Shown here in pieces: positions 18,010-25,681 of a stretch of 64,000 nt of DNA (positions within the stretch are counted from its first letter, which is position 1; each line of letters opens with the position of its first letter). The notes beneath the pieces were generated by a model. That model was given only the letters and a program-made list of their open reading frames with translations. It did not search any database and was not told where the DNA came from. The stretch lies in the NCBI GenBank assembly GCA_964369605.1, contig CAYJFD010000007.1, forward strand, positions 9,016 through 73,015. Reading direction: 5' to 3'. Both the position numbers and the translations under genes were made by a program. Source of the DNA: CAYJFD01 sp964369605 (GTDB lineage: Bacteria; Bacteroidota; Bacteroidia; Bacteroidales; UBA932).

Positions 18010-20775
18010 ATGAAAGAGAATAACAAAGAGTCTATACAAATAAGAGGTGCAAGGGTTAATAATCTAAAAAATATTGACCTTAATATCCCTCGTAACAAAC
18101 TCATTGTGCTAACTGGAGTCTCTGGGTCTGGTAAATCCTCACTAGCTTTTGATACTATCTTTGCTGAAGGTCAAAGGAGATTTGCAGAAAGCCTTTCTTC
18201 TTTTGCAAGGCAGTTTCTTGGAAGGATGAGTAAGCCTGACGTGGATAGCATTATAGGTATACCTCCTGCTATCGCAATAGAGCAGAAAGTAAATACAAGA
18301 AACCCTCGTTCAACTATTGGAAGTAGTACTGAGATCTATGATTACATCAGAGTTGTCTTTGCAAACATAGGTAGAACATTTTCTCCTATTAGTGGACAAG
18401 AAGTAAAGAATGACACGCAAAGTAGTGTTTTTGAATACATAAGAGGTAAAGCAAAAGATAAGCTAGTGTATATTCTCTCTGACATAGCTCTAGAGGAAAA
18501 GGAATATTTGGTAGAACGGCTATTAAATATCAAAGAGGAAGGGTTTTCTCGATTAATGTCGTATCAAGAAGGTAAGCATATAGGAGAGGTAGTGCGAATA
18601 GACGATGTACTCTCTGATACTGAACACTTTTTAAATTCTAAGCTTTTACTACTAATTGATAGGATTAGTTTTCAAGATAATGAAGATGTTCATACTCGTC
18701 TTCTTGACTCTATTAGATCTGCATTTGAAATAGGTAATGGTCGTATAGGAGTAGATATCGAAGGACTCTCCTACTTCTCCAATCTTTTTGAAGCAGATGG
18801 AATGAGTTTTGAGAAGCCTCAAGAATGGATGTTTAATTTTAATAATCCTCTCGGAGCATGCAAGATATGTGGAGGATATGGCAAGATCGTGGGGATAGAT
18901 GAAAGTTTAGTAGTCCCAAATCCCTTGTTATCTATTTATGAAGATGCTATCGCTTGTTGGAAAGGAGATATTATGCGCTACTACAAGGAGCAGATTATTC
19001 TTAATTCTGAGAAATACAACATACCTATTCATACTCCTTATAAAGACTTAGGAAAGAAGGAAAAATATATTTTATGGAATGGTAACGATGAGATTACAGG
19101 TATAAATGCCTTCTTTAAAGAACTAGAATCAAAGCGTTACAAAATTCAGAATAAATATATGATAAATAGGTATTCTGGCAAAACACTTTGCTTAGAGTGT
19201 GAAGGAAGTAGAATACGCAAAGAATCACTGTATGTTAGAGTTGGAGGTAGAAACATAGCTGAATTACTTGATATGAGTATAGATGAATTAGCTCTATTCT
19301 TAGATACTCTTATACTTAGCGAAACGGAAATTCAGATAGCCTCAAAAGCTTTAACAGAAATAAGGCAAAGACTAAAATATATTCAAAATGTAGGACTCGG
19401 CTACCTTAATCTCAGCCGAGCATCTAATACTTTGAGCGGAGGTGAGACTCAAAGAATTAACCTTGTAAGTTCGCTCGGTAATAGTTTGACCGGATCTATG
19501 TACATCTTGGATGAACCTAGTATCGGTCTACACCATAATGATACCCAAAAGTTGATATCTGTACTTAAAGATCTAAGGGATATAGGTAATACTGTTATTA
19601 TAGTTGAACACGATGAGGAAATAATGAGAGCCGCAGACCAACTCATAGATATAGGTCCTTTTGCAGGAATTAATGGAGGTGAAGTAGTTTTTCAAGGTGC
19701 TCTTTGTGAATCAAAGGAGGAAGTTGAAAAACAATTAAACGATTTTCCCGATTCTGTTAGCTTAAAGTATCTTTATGGTAAAAAAAACATATCTATCCCA
19801 GAACAGCATAGAAAACCAAAGGGCTATATTGAGGTCATAGGTGCTTGTGAACATAATTTAAAGAATATAGATGTTAAGTTTCCTTTAGGTGTGCTTACGG
19901 CTGTTGTCGGTGCAAGTGGCTCAGGGAAATCAACTCTTATAGGAGACATACTCTACCCTGCCCTTAGAAGACACATAGATCAGATCGGACCAAAGCCTGG
20001 ACTACATAAAGAATTAAAGGGGGACTTAAATAGTATCTCTTCTGTAGAATATGTCGATCAAAATCCTATAGGAAAAAGTTCTCGTTCAAATCCTGCTACA
20101 TATCTAAAAATATACGATGAGATAAGAAAGTTATTCTCAGATCAGCCCTATGCCAAGTTAAATGGTTATGGTCACTCTTTCTTCTCATTTAATATTGATT
20201 CAGGTCGCTGTCCTGAATGTCAAGGTGAAGGGAGTATCAAAATCCCTATGCAGTTTATGGCAGATATAGATATGAAATGTGAATCCTGCGATGGAAAAAG
20301 ATTTAAAGAAGATATATTAGAAGTAAGATATCGTGAGAAAAATATCAGTGATGTACTAGATATGACTATTGATCAAGCCTATGATTTCTTTAAAGAATCA
20401 AATGATAATTACTCAAAACGAATCATCGAGAAATTAAACTGTCTAAGAGCAGTTGGCCTTAACTATGTAAAATTAGGGCAAAGTTCTAATACATTAAGCG
20501 GTGGAGAAAGCCAGAGAGTTAAATTGGCTTCTTTTCTAGTGAAAGACAGCTCTAAGGATAACATTCTATTTATATTTGATGAGCCCACTACTGGACTTCA
20601 CTTTGATGATATCCAAAAGCTTCTTTCTTCATTTGTATCTCTACTTGAAAAAGGACATTCTATCATAGTTATAGAACATAATCCTTATATCATAAAAGCT
20701 TCGGATAATATCATCGAACTAGGGCCACAGGGAGGAGACAAGGGTGGATACTTAATCTCCAGTGGTATCGCTTAG
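18010..20775 (+). CDS. uvrA: Excinuclease ABC subunit A
   Basis: 921 residues. UvrA is the ATPase that finds damaged DNA and loads UvrB. Two ABC modules are present, with Walker A GVSGSGKSS near the N-terminus and GASGSGKST in the second half, and signatures LSGGETQRINL and LSGGESQRVKL. The insertion that contacts UvrB (about 120-250) is present, arguing against a UvrA2-type truncation. Zinc ligands are seen at CKIC, CLEC, CPEC and CESC. The CxxC that normally precedes the first of these in E. coli UvrA is missing, and the segment reads YFSNLFEADGM. This is the third gene of the uvrB operon. Its last 24 bases overlap a small antisense ORF. Confidence 0.95.
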   Translation: MKENNKESIQIRGARVNNLKNIDLNIPRNKLIVLTGVSGSGKSSLAFDTIFAEGQRRFAESLSSFARQFLGRMSKPDVDSIIGIPPAIAIEQKVNTRNPRSTIGSSTEIYDYIRVVFANIGRTFSPISGQEVKNDTQSSVFEYIRGKAKDKLVYILSDIALEEKEYLVERLLNIKEEGFSRLMSYQEGKHIGEVVRIDDVLSDTEHFLNSKLLLLIDRISFQDNEDVHTRLLDSIRSAFEIGNGRIGVDIEGLSYFSNLFEADGMSFEKPQEWMFNFNNPLGACKICGGYGKIVGIDESLVVPNPLLSIYEDAIACWKGDIMRYYKEQIILNSEKYNIPIHTPYKDLGKKEKYILWNGNDEITGINAFFKELESKRYKIQNKYMINRYSGKTLCLECEGSRIRKESLYVRVGGRNIAELLDMSIDELALFLDTLILSETEIQIASKALTEIRQRLKYIQNVGLGYLNLSRASNTLSGGETQRINLVSSLGNSLTGSMYILDEPSIGLHHNDTQKLISVLKDLRDIGNTVIIVEHDEEIMRAADQLIDIGPFAGINGGEVVFQGALCESKEEVEKQLNDFPDSVSLKYLYGKKNISIPEQHRKPKGYIEVIGACEHNLKNIDVKFPLGVLTAVVGASGSGKSTLIGDILYPALRRHIDQIGPKPGLHKELKGDLNSISSVEYVDQNPIGKSSRSNPATYLKIYDEIRKLFSDQPYAKLNGYGHSFFSFNIDSGRCPECQGEGSIKIPMQFMADIDMKCESCDGKRFKEDILEVRYREKNISDVLDMTIDQAYDFFKESNDNYSKRIIEKLNCLRAVGLNYVKLGQSSNTLSGGESQRVKLASFLVKDSSKDNILFIFDEPTTGLHFDDIQKLLSSFVSLLEKGHSIIVIEHNPYIIKASDNIIELGPQGGDKGGYLISSGIA

Positions 20776-20886
20776 TGTTGAGATAGCTGATGTAGCAAAT
20801 CCTAATCTAACTGCGAGTTCAACTATCTCCATATTTGGAGATGTATAACTCGTATCATTATCCATTTGAATATCATTTTTTTTCAT
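20752..20886 (-). CDS. Small ORF, 44 residues, antisense to the uvrA 3' end
   Basis: Reading the minus strand from the ATG at 20886 gives 44 codons and a TAA at 20752-20754. The peptide begins MKKNDIQMDNDTSYTSPNME and continues IVELAVRLGFATSAISTLSD. The pattern of a charged leader, then Y-x-S-P-x-x-E-I-V-E-L, then a small-residue tail is one I associate with short uncharacterised Bacteroidales proteins. It overlaps the last 24 bases of uvrA. Near-matches to TAnnTTTG (TATTTTTTG, TACATTTTG) lie upstream. There is no secretion signal. The function is unknown. The call rests on composition and pattern, not on a domain. Confidence 0.55.
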   Translation of the reverse strand: MKKNDIQMDNDTSYTSPNMEIVELAVRLGFATSAISTLSDTTGD

Positions 20887-20996
20887 CACAGTTTGCTAAT
20901 CAAAAAATATGCCACAAAATGTAGTCACACAGGAAATAATTCTAAGTAGCTATATTTTAATGATTTTTAGGTATTGATATAGTACTTACTTTTATA

Positions 20997-21004
20997 TATT
21001 TTTG
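20997..21004 (+). promoter_or_regulatory. Candidate -7 element for the CDF transporter
   Basis: TATTTTTG lies 54 bases upstream of the ATG at 21058. The 282-base uvrA to CDF spacer also contains the antisense small ORF. Confidence 0.4.
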
Positions 21005-21057
21005 TATCATATAGCGTGAAATAAAACCGCTATCTAATAAAATAAATATATAAACTT

Positions 21058-21972
21058 ATGTCACATATTCATAATCACGAACAAGATCATAATCATCAAC
21101 ACACTATAGTTGATGGTCTTTATAGAATATTTATAATCTCTATAATTCTAAACCTTTCATTCGTAGTAGTTGAAGGGATAATTGGTTGGAGATATAACTC
21201 GATGGGGCTTTTATCTGATGCAGGGCATAATCTTGGCGATACTCTCAGTTTAATACTTGCACTATTTGCATTTATAATCGCAAAGAGAGAAAATAACAAA
21301 AAATTCACTTATGGTTATAGGAAAAGTACGATACTCGTGTCTTTACTAAATAGCGTATTATTACTAGTAGCAGTAGGCGCTATAATCGTTGAGAGTATAG
21401 ATAAAATAAAGAATCCTAACTCGATAGATGGAAGTGTTATTATGTGGACAGCAGGTGTAGGCATCCTAATTAATGGCTTTACGGCGTGGTTACTAATGAG
21501 AAAACAAAAGCTAGATCTAAATGTCAAAGGAGCATATCTTCACATGCTTATGGACACACTAGTTTCTGTAGGTGTGGTAGTATCAGGGCTGATTATCTCA
21601 TTTACAGATCTATACATCATAGATAGTATACTAGGACTTATCATAGCATTAGTGATACTTATATCCACGTGGAGTCTATTAAAAGAAAGTCTCCTACTCT
21701 CTTTGGATGGAGTTCCTCGTTCAGTAAATTTAGATGAAATAAAAGAAAGTATTTTAAAAATCGACGATGTCAAAGATATACATCATCTGCATATTTGGGC
21801 GATAAGTACTACTGAAAATACAGCTACACTTCACTTAGTAATTGAAGATTTAAATCTATTAGAAGACGTACAAAGAAATGTTAAACACTTATTACTACAT
21901 AAAGGCATATCACACTCTACTATCGAGATAGAATCAGGTAATACTAAATGTAGCGACCTACTTCAATCGTAA
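21058..21972 (+). CDS. Cation diffusion facilitator (zinc/divalent metal exporter)
   Basis: 304 residues with six membrane segments. It has the ZitB/CzcD hallmarks: a histidine-rich N-terminus (HIHNHEQDHNHQH), the metal-site motif DAGHNLGD in the second membrane helix, HMLMDTLVSVGV in the fifth, and a cytoplasmic C-terminal ferredoxin-like domain with HHLHIWAIS. It exports zinc or a similar divalent ion from the cytoplasm by proton exchange. No metal-sensing regulator is adjacent. It is followed by the non-coding repeat island. Confidence 0.94.
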   Translation: MSHIHNHEQDHNHQHTIVDGLYRIFIISIILNLSFVVVEGIIGWRYNSMGLLSDAGHNLGDTLSLILALFAFIIAKRENNKKFTYGYRKSTILVSLLNSVLLLVAVGAIIVESIDKIKNPNSIDGSVIMWTAGVGILINGFTAWLLMRKQKLDLNVKGAYLHMLMDTLVSVGVVVSGLIISFTDLYIIDSILGLIIALVILISTWSLLKESLLLSLDGVPRSVNLDEIKESILKIDDVKDIHHLHIWAISTTENTATLHLVIEDLNLLEDVQRNVKHLLLHKGISHSTIEIESGNTKCSDLLQS

Positions 21973-22063
21973 TATTTTATAGTTGTCCAATAAAACTTAT
22001 GCACTATCTTCATATCTGGCAAAATGGCTCGATGGAAATATCCTAATAAATATTTTGGGTAGA

Positions 22064-22133
22064 GCATTCCCATCCAACTAAGGAAGATATGGCGCTAGCT
22101 CATAGATTAATCTTCCGTGGTGGCTGGGAATGC
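22064..22133. repeat. 70-bp hairpin element, copy 1
   Basis: It begins with GCATTCCCATCCA and ends with its near-complement TGGCTGGGAATGC. An inner pair GGAAGAT/ATCTTCC frames a short loop containing ATGGCGCTAGC. The same 70-base unit recurs in direct orientation at 22547-22616 with few changes. The perfect terminal inverted repeat and the small size suggest a REP-like or MITE-like palindrome. No transposase is encoded nearby. Confidence 0.75.
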
Positions 22134-22226
22134 GTGGATGTGTTATGAAGGCAGTGGTAGGTGGTATGAAAAAAGTTGTGGCTTGAATTTATATATGTTA
22201 AAGAATAAATACGTAGCCCCTAATAA

Positions 22227-22514
22227 GCACGTCGAAGAAAACACCGTTTAAAAGCTACTTTTGCAGATTTGCCCAGTGATTTTAGTCGATTTGGGTAGGC
22301 ACGTCGAAGAAAACACCATTTAAAAGCCACTTTTGCAGATTTGCCCGGTGATTTTAGCTGATTTGGGTAGGCACGTCGAAGAAAACACCATTTAAAAGCT
22401 ACTTTTGCAGATTTGCCCAGTGATTTTAGCTGATTTGGGTAGGCACGTCGAAGAAAACACCATTTAAAAGCCACTTTTGCAGATTTGCTCGGTGATTTTA
22501 GCTGATTCAGTTAG
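22227..22514. repeat. Four tandem copies of a 72-bp repeat
   Basis: Units start at 22227, 22299, 22371 and 22443, each beginning GCACGTCGAAGAAAACACC. Copies differ at a handful of positions (for example CTACTTTTG versus CCACTTTTG alternating between copies, and CCCAG versus CCCGG). The last unit diverges in its final dozen bases. Because 72 is divisible by three, a minus-strand frame stays open across about 3.5 units, but I read this as non-coding. It lies between the two 70-bp hairpin elements. The rest of the 743-base CDF to etfA spacer holds nothing else I can name apart from the terminator. Confidence 0.9.
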
Positions 22515-22546
22515 GTAGAAGTGCTGAAGAGAGTATATTAATGAAG

Positions 22547-22616
22547 GCATTCCCAGCCAACTAAGGAAGATATGGCGCTAGCCCTAAGATTAATCTTCCG
22601 TGGTGGGTGGGAATGC
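22547..22616. repeat. 70-bp hairpin element, copy 2
   Basis: Direct repeat of the element at 22064-22133, same length, beginning GCATTCCCAGCCA and ending TGGGTGGGAATGC. The inner GGAAGAT/ATCTTCC pair is kept. Starts of the two copies are 483 bases apart, with the 72-bp array between them. Confidence 0.75.
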
Positions 22617-22640
22617 GGATGGCCTGGACATTTAAATCTA

Positions 22641-22674
22641 AAATAAAAACAGCTAGAGAAATAATCCCTAGCTG
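22641..22674 (-). terminator. Intrinsic terminator of the lysine fermentation operon
   Basis: On the minus strand a perfect 7-base stem (CAGCTAG/CTAGCTG, 22650-22656 with 22668-22674) is followed by TTTTTATTT. It lies 42 bases past the etfA stop, at the end of the long minus-strand run. Confidence 0.8.
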
Positions 22675-22715
22675 CTAATTTTTATTATGCTACAAAACTT
22701 GCAGCATATTTGACC

Positions 22716-23720
22716 TTATTTCTTTATTAGCTTTAACCTTTCGCTAAGAGCTGGGATAATTTTATTAACATCACCTACGATTCCAAGGTCTGCTATCTGG
22801 AAGATAGGAGCAAATTTATCTTTATTGATCGCTATGATAAAGTCTGATTCCTCCATACCAGCAAGGTGCTGAATAGCTCCTGAAATACCAAGAGCGAGGT
22901 ATAGATCTGGTCTAACCGTTTTACCTGTTTGACCTACCTGTCTATCATGTGAAACAATTCCTGCATCAACTATAGCTCGCGAAGCAGATACTTGTGCATT
23001 TAATAAAGAAGCTAACGCCTCTAAGTTCTCGAATCCTTCCTTATTTCCTATTCCACGTCCTGCTGACACTAGAACTTTAGCTTCAGAGATATCTACTAGA
23101 CCTTTATCCTCTTTTACATTCTCGATAAGTTTTACTTTGAATTTTGACTCATCAAAGGTAGCATCAAATGGAATAATTGCGCCTGTTCTACTCTCATCAT
23201 AAGGTAACTTTTGCATAACTCCAGGTCTAACTGTTGACATCTGAGGACGGTGCTTAGTACAAGTAATCGTTGCCATTAGGTTTCCGCCAAAGGCAGGACG
23301 TGTCATTAATAGCTGCTTATCATCTTCAGAGATCTCTAGTTTAGTACAGTCTGCAGTAAGGCCTGTATTCATTCTAGCAGATAATCTTGGTGCAAGATCA
23401 CGTCCTATAGTCGAGGCTCCAAAAAGGAAGATACTTGGTCTAAATGCAGTTATTATCTGTGTGATAGCCTGTGTGTATTGCTCTGTAACATAATCCCTTA
23501 AGATAAGATCATCGATAATAATAACCTCATCGGCTCCGTGTCCTATTAGCTTCTGACATTGGCATTCTACTTCATGTCCTAATAAAACAGCTACGACCTT
23601 CTCATTTAGATCTTTAGCTAGGTCTCTTGCCTTTCCTATTAACTCAAGCGTGACTGGCTGTAAAATACCTTCTCGCTGTTCTGCAAATACAAAAACATTT
23701 TTATAATCACTTAAATTCAT
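22716..23720 (-). CDS. etfA: Electron transfer flavoprotein alpha subunit
   Basis: 334 residues. The N-terminal ETF domain (FVFAEQREG, LGHEVECQC) and the C-terminal FAD-binding domain are both present, with the family pattern VSAGRGIGNKEGF, GQTGKTVRPDLYLALGISGA and IIAINKD. With EtfB it carries electrons to or from the acyl-CoA dehydrogenase encoded two genes upstream. It reduces crotonyl-CoA to butyryl-CoA and, in many anaerobes, couples this to ferredoxin reduction. Whether this pair bifurcates cannot be decided by eye. It is the last gene of the operon and is followed by a terminator. Confidence 0.96.
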   Translation of the reverse strand: MNLSDYKNVFVFAEQREGILQPVTLELIGKARDLAKDLNEKVVAVLLGHEVECQCQKLIGHGADEVIIIDDLILRDYVTEQYTQAITQIITAFRPSIFLFGASTIGRDLAPRLSARMNTGLTADCTKLEISEDDKQLLMTRPAFGGNLMATITCTKHRPQMSTVRPGVMQKLPYDESRTGAIIPFDATFDESKFKVKLIENVKEDKGLVDISEAKVLVSAGRGIGNKEGFENLEALASLLNAQVSASRAIVDAGIVSHDRQVGQTGKTVRPDLYLALGISGAIQHLAGMEESDFIIAINKDKFAPIFQIADLGIVGDVNKIIPALSERLKLIKK

Positions 23721-23735
23721 ATTTTCAAAATCCTA

Positions 23736-24518
23736 TTAGTTAATAAAAAATTTCTCTTGTAACTTAGATATTATCATACCAACGGCCTCTTCAGTACCTA
23801 CTTCATAAAGTTCACCTGCCTGTTTAGTAGTTTTAGCAAAAGCCTTCTTTACCTGGGTAGGAGATCCTTTAAGACCTAACTTTAGTTCGTCGATCTCTAT
23901 TTTATCCACACCCCATACAGCTACTTCTTTATTAAATGCGTCAACGATTCCGCTTACGCTCATATAACGTGACTCGTTTGCTGAGGCTAGAACTGTAATC
24001 AGACAAGCCCCCTGAACTTCTAATATTTGGTAGCCTTCCTCAGTTTCTTTTTTAATAGTATAAACGCCATTATCTTCTTTAACATCAAGTACATAAGATA
24101 CTTGTGGTATATCTAGATGTTCAGCGATCTGAGGGCCTACTTGAGCTGTATCTCCATCAATAGCTTGACGTCCTGTGATAATTAAATCCCATTCAAGTGT
24201 ACGTAGGGCAGCTGCTAGTGCGTTAGAGGTAGCTAGAGTATCTGCGCCTGCAAATTTTCTATCTGTTAATAGGATAGCCTCATCTGCACCCATTGCTAGA
24301 GCTTCTCGAAGTACTAGATCTGCTTGTGGAGGTCCCATAGTAATAACTGTTACTTTGGCACCTTTTTCATCTTTTAGTTTAAGTGCCATCTCTAGTCCAC
24401 CCTTATCATCAGGATTCATTATGCTAGGGACACCATCTCTAATAAGAGTTCCAGTTTCAGGATTGATTTTTATCTCCGTGGTATCTGGTACCTGCTTAAT
24501 ACATACTATTATATTCAT
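23736..24518 (-). CDS. etfB: Electron transfer flavoprotein beta subunit
   Basis: 260 residues from the ATG at 24518, which places the universal EtfB opening MNIIVCIKQVPDT at the N-terminus. A TTG at 24533 would add only five residues and is unlikely. The AMP-binding and signature regions are present (MNPDDKGGLEMALKLKD, ITGRQAIDGDTAQVGPQIAEHL). It partners EtfA and lies 15 bases upstream of it and 20 bases downstream of the acyl-CoA dehydrogenase gene. Confidence 0.96.
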   Translation of the reverse strand: MNIIVCIKQVPDTTEIKINPETGTLIRDGVPSIMNPDDKGGLEMALKLKDEKGAKVTVITMGPPQADLVLREALAMGADEAILLTDRKFAGADTLATSNALAAALRTLEWDLIITGRQAIDGDTAQVGPQIAEHLDIPQVSYVLDVKEDNGVYTIKKETEEGYQILEVQGACLITVLASANESRYMSVSGIVDAFNKEVAVWGVDKIEIDELKLGLKGSPTQVKKAFAKTTKQAGELYEVGTEEAVGMIISKLQEKFFIN

Positions 24519-24538
24519 TATCTTAATTTTCAATTATA

Positions 24539-25678
24539 CTATTTAAAAAGATTAGCTGCTATCACCATTCTCTGAACTTCTGAAGTTCCTTCATATATCT
24601 CAGTGATCTTTGCATCACGCATCATTCTCTCAACTGGATATTCACGAGTATATCCGTATCCACCATGGAACTGAACAGCCTTAGTAGTAACTTCCATAGC
24701 TGTTTCAGCAGCGAATAACTTAGCCATAGCTGCATCCACTGAGAAGGGTTGCCCCATATCCTTTTTGAAAGCCGCAGATCGAACTAGTAGCCTAGATGCC
24801 TCTACTTTAGTTTGCATATCAGCCATTTGGAACTGTGTATTTTGGAATTTAGCAATCGACTTTCCAAACTGCGTTCTTTCTTTTGTATACTTTACAGTTT
24901 CATCCATAGCGCCTTGCGCAATACCAAGTGCCTGGGCAGCTATCCCTATTCTACCTCCGTCAAGAGTTTTCATCGCGATACTAAAGCCACCTCCTACTCT
25001 TCCAAGTAAGTTTGCCTTCGGTATACGACAATTTGTAAATATCAGTTCAGAAGTAGCTGAGCCTCTAATACCTAATTTTAGCTCCTTTTTACCTATCTCA
25101 AAACCTGGAGTTCCTTTCTCAACGATAAATGCTGAGATGCCTCTTGTTCCTGCAGACTTATCTGTCATCGCCATAATAACATATACGTGTGCATAGCCCG
25201 CATTCGTAATAAAAATTTTACTTCCATTCAATACCCACTCATCTCCTTCTAGAACTGCCGTTGTTTGCTGAGCAGCAGCATCAGTACCAGCATTTGCTTC
25301 AGTCAATCCAAAGGCGCCAATCCACTCACCACTTGCTAACTTAGGTAAGTAGTTTTGCTTTTGCTCCTCAGTTCCAAACTGTGCAATAGGCGCTAAACAT
25401 AGAGATGTGTGTGCTGAAAGAACTACTCCAGTAGTTCCACATACTTTTGACAACTCTTCTACGGCCATAGAGTAAAGGACATTATCTCCTCCTGCTCCTC
25501 CATATTGTTTTGATAGAGGAATACCCATAAGGCCTATTTTAGCCATTTTTTCAACAGTTTCAACAGGAAACCTTTCTTGCTCATCTATCTCTGCAGCAAG
25601 AGGCTTCACTTCCTTCTCTGCAAATTCTCTAATCATTTGCAAGAAAAGCTCTTGAGTTTTTGTTAATTGAAAATTCAT
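24539..25678 (-). CDS. bcd: Short-chain acyl-CoA dehydrogenase (butyryl-CoA dehydrogenase)
   Basis: 379 residues, typical length. Acyl-CoA dehydrogenase signatures are present: FGLTEANAGTDAAAQ, ITNAGYAHVYVIMA, the helix ending FQNTQFQMADMQ, and the C-terminal FHGGYGYTREYPVERMMRDAKI followed by IYEGTSEVQRMVIA, which contains the catalytic glutamate. In this cluster it should reduce crotonyl-CoA, the product of Kal, to butyryl-CoA with electrons from EtfAB. It is 3 bases from the thiolase stop, so tightly coupled. Confidence 0.95.
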   Translation of the reverse strand: MNFQLTKTQELFLQMIREFAEKEVKPLAAEIDEQERFPVETVEKMAKIGLMGIPLSKQYGGAGGDNVLYSMAVEELSKVCGTTGVVLSAHTSLCLAPIAQFGTEEQKQNYLPKLASGEWIGAFGLTEANAGTDAAAQQTTAVLEGDEWVLNGSKIFITNAGYAHVYVIMAMTDKSAGTRGISAFIVEKGTPGFEIGKKELKLGIRGSATSELIFTNCRIPKANLLGRVGGGFSIAMKTLDGGRIGIAAQALGIAQGAMDETVKYTKERTQFGKSIAKFQNTQFQMADMQTKVEASRLLVRSAAFKKDMGQPFSVDAAMAKLFAAETAMEVTTKAVQFHGGYGYTREYPVERMMRDAKITEIYEGTSEVQRMVIAANLFK

Positions 25679-25681
25679 AAA

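Noticed and set aside
21973..22063. Possible insertion-sequence remnant after the CDF gene (minus-strand frame reading KFYWTTIKYY)
   Set aside because: Only a short stretch, with no terminal repeats, target duplication or recognisable transposase motif.
22220..22474. Minus-strand 84-codon frame repeating KSAKVAFKWCFLRRAYPN every 24 residues
   Set aside because: The frame is open only because the 72-bp unit is a multiple of three and lacks stops. The start lies inside the array, the differences between copies include non-synonymous ones, and there is no promoter or domain.
22227..22514. CRISPR array
   Set aside because: Units are contiguous 72-bp tandem copies with no unique spacers, and no cas genes are in the window.
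24519..24533. Longer EtfB start at a TTG
   Set aside because: It adds five residues before the conserved MNIIVCIKQ opening; ATG at 24518 is preferred.
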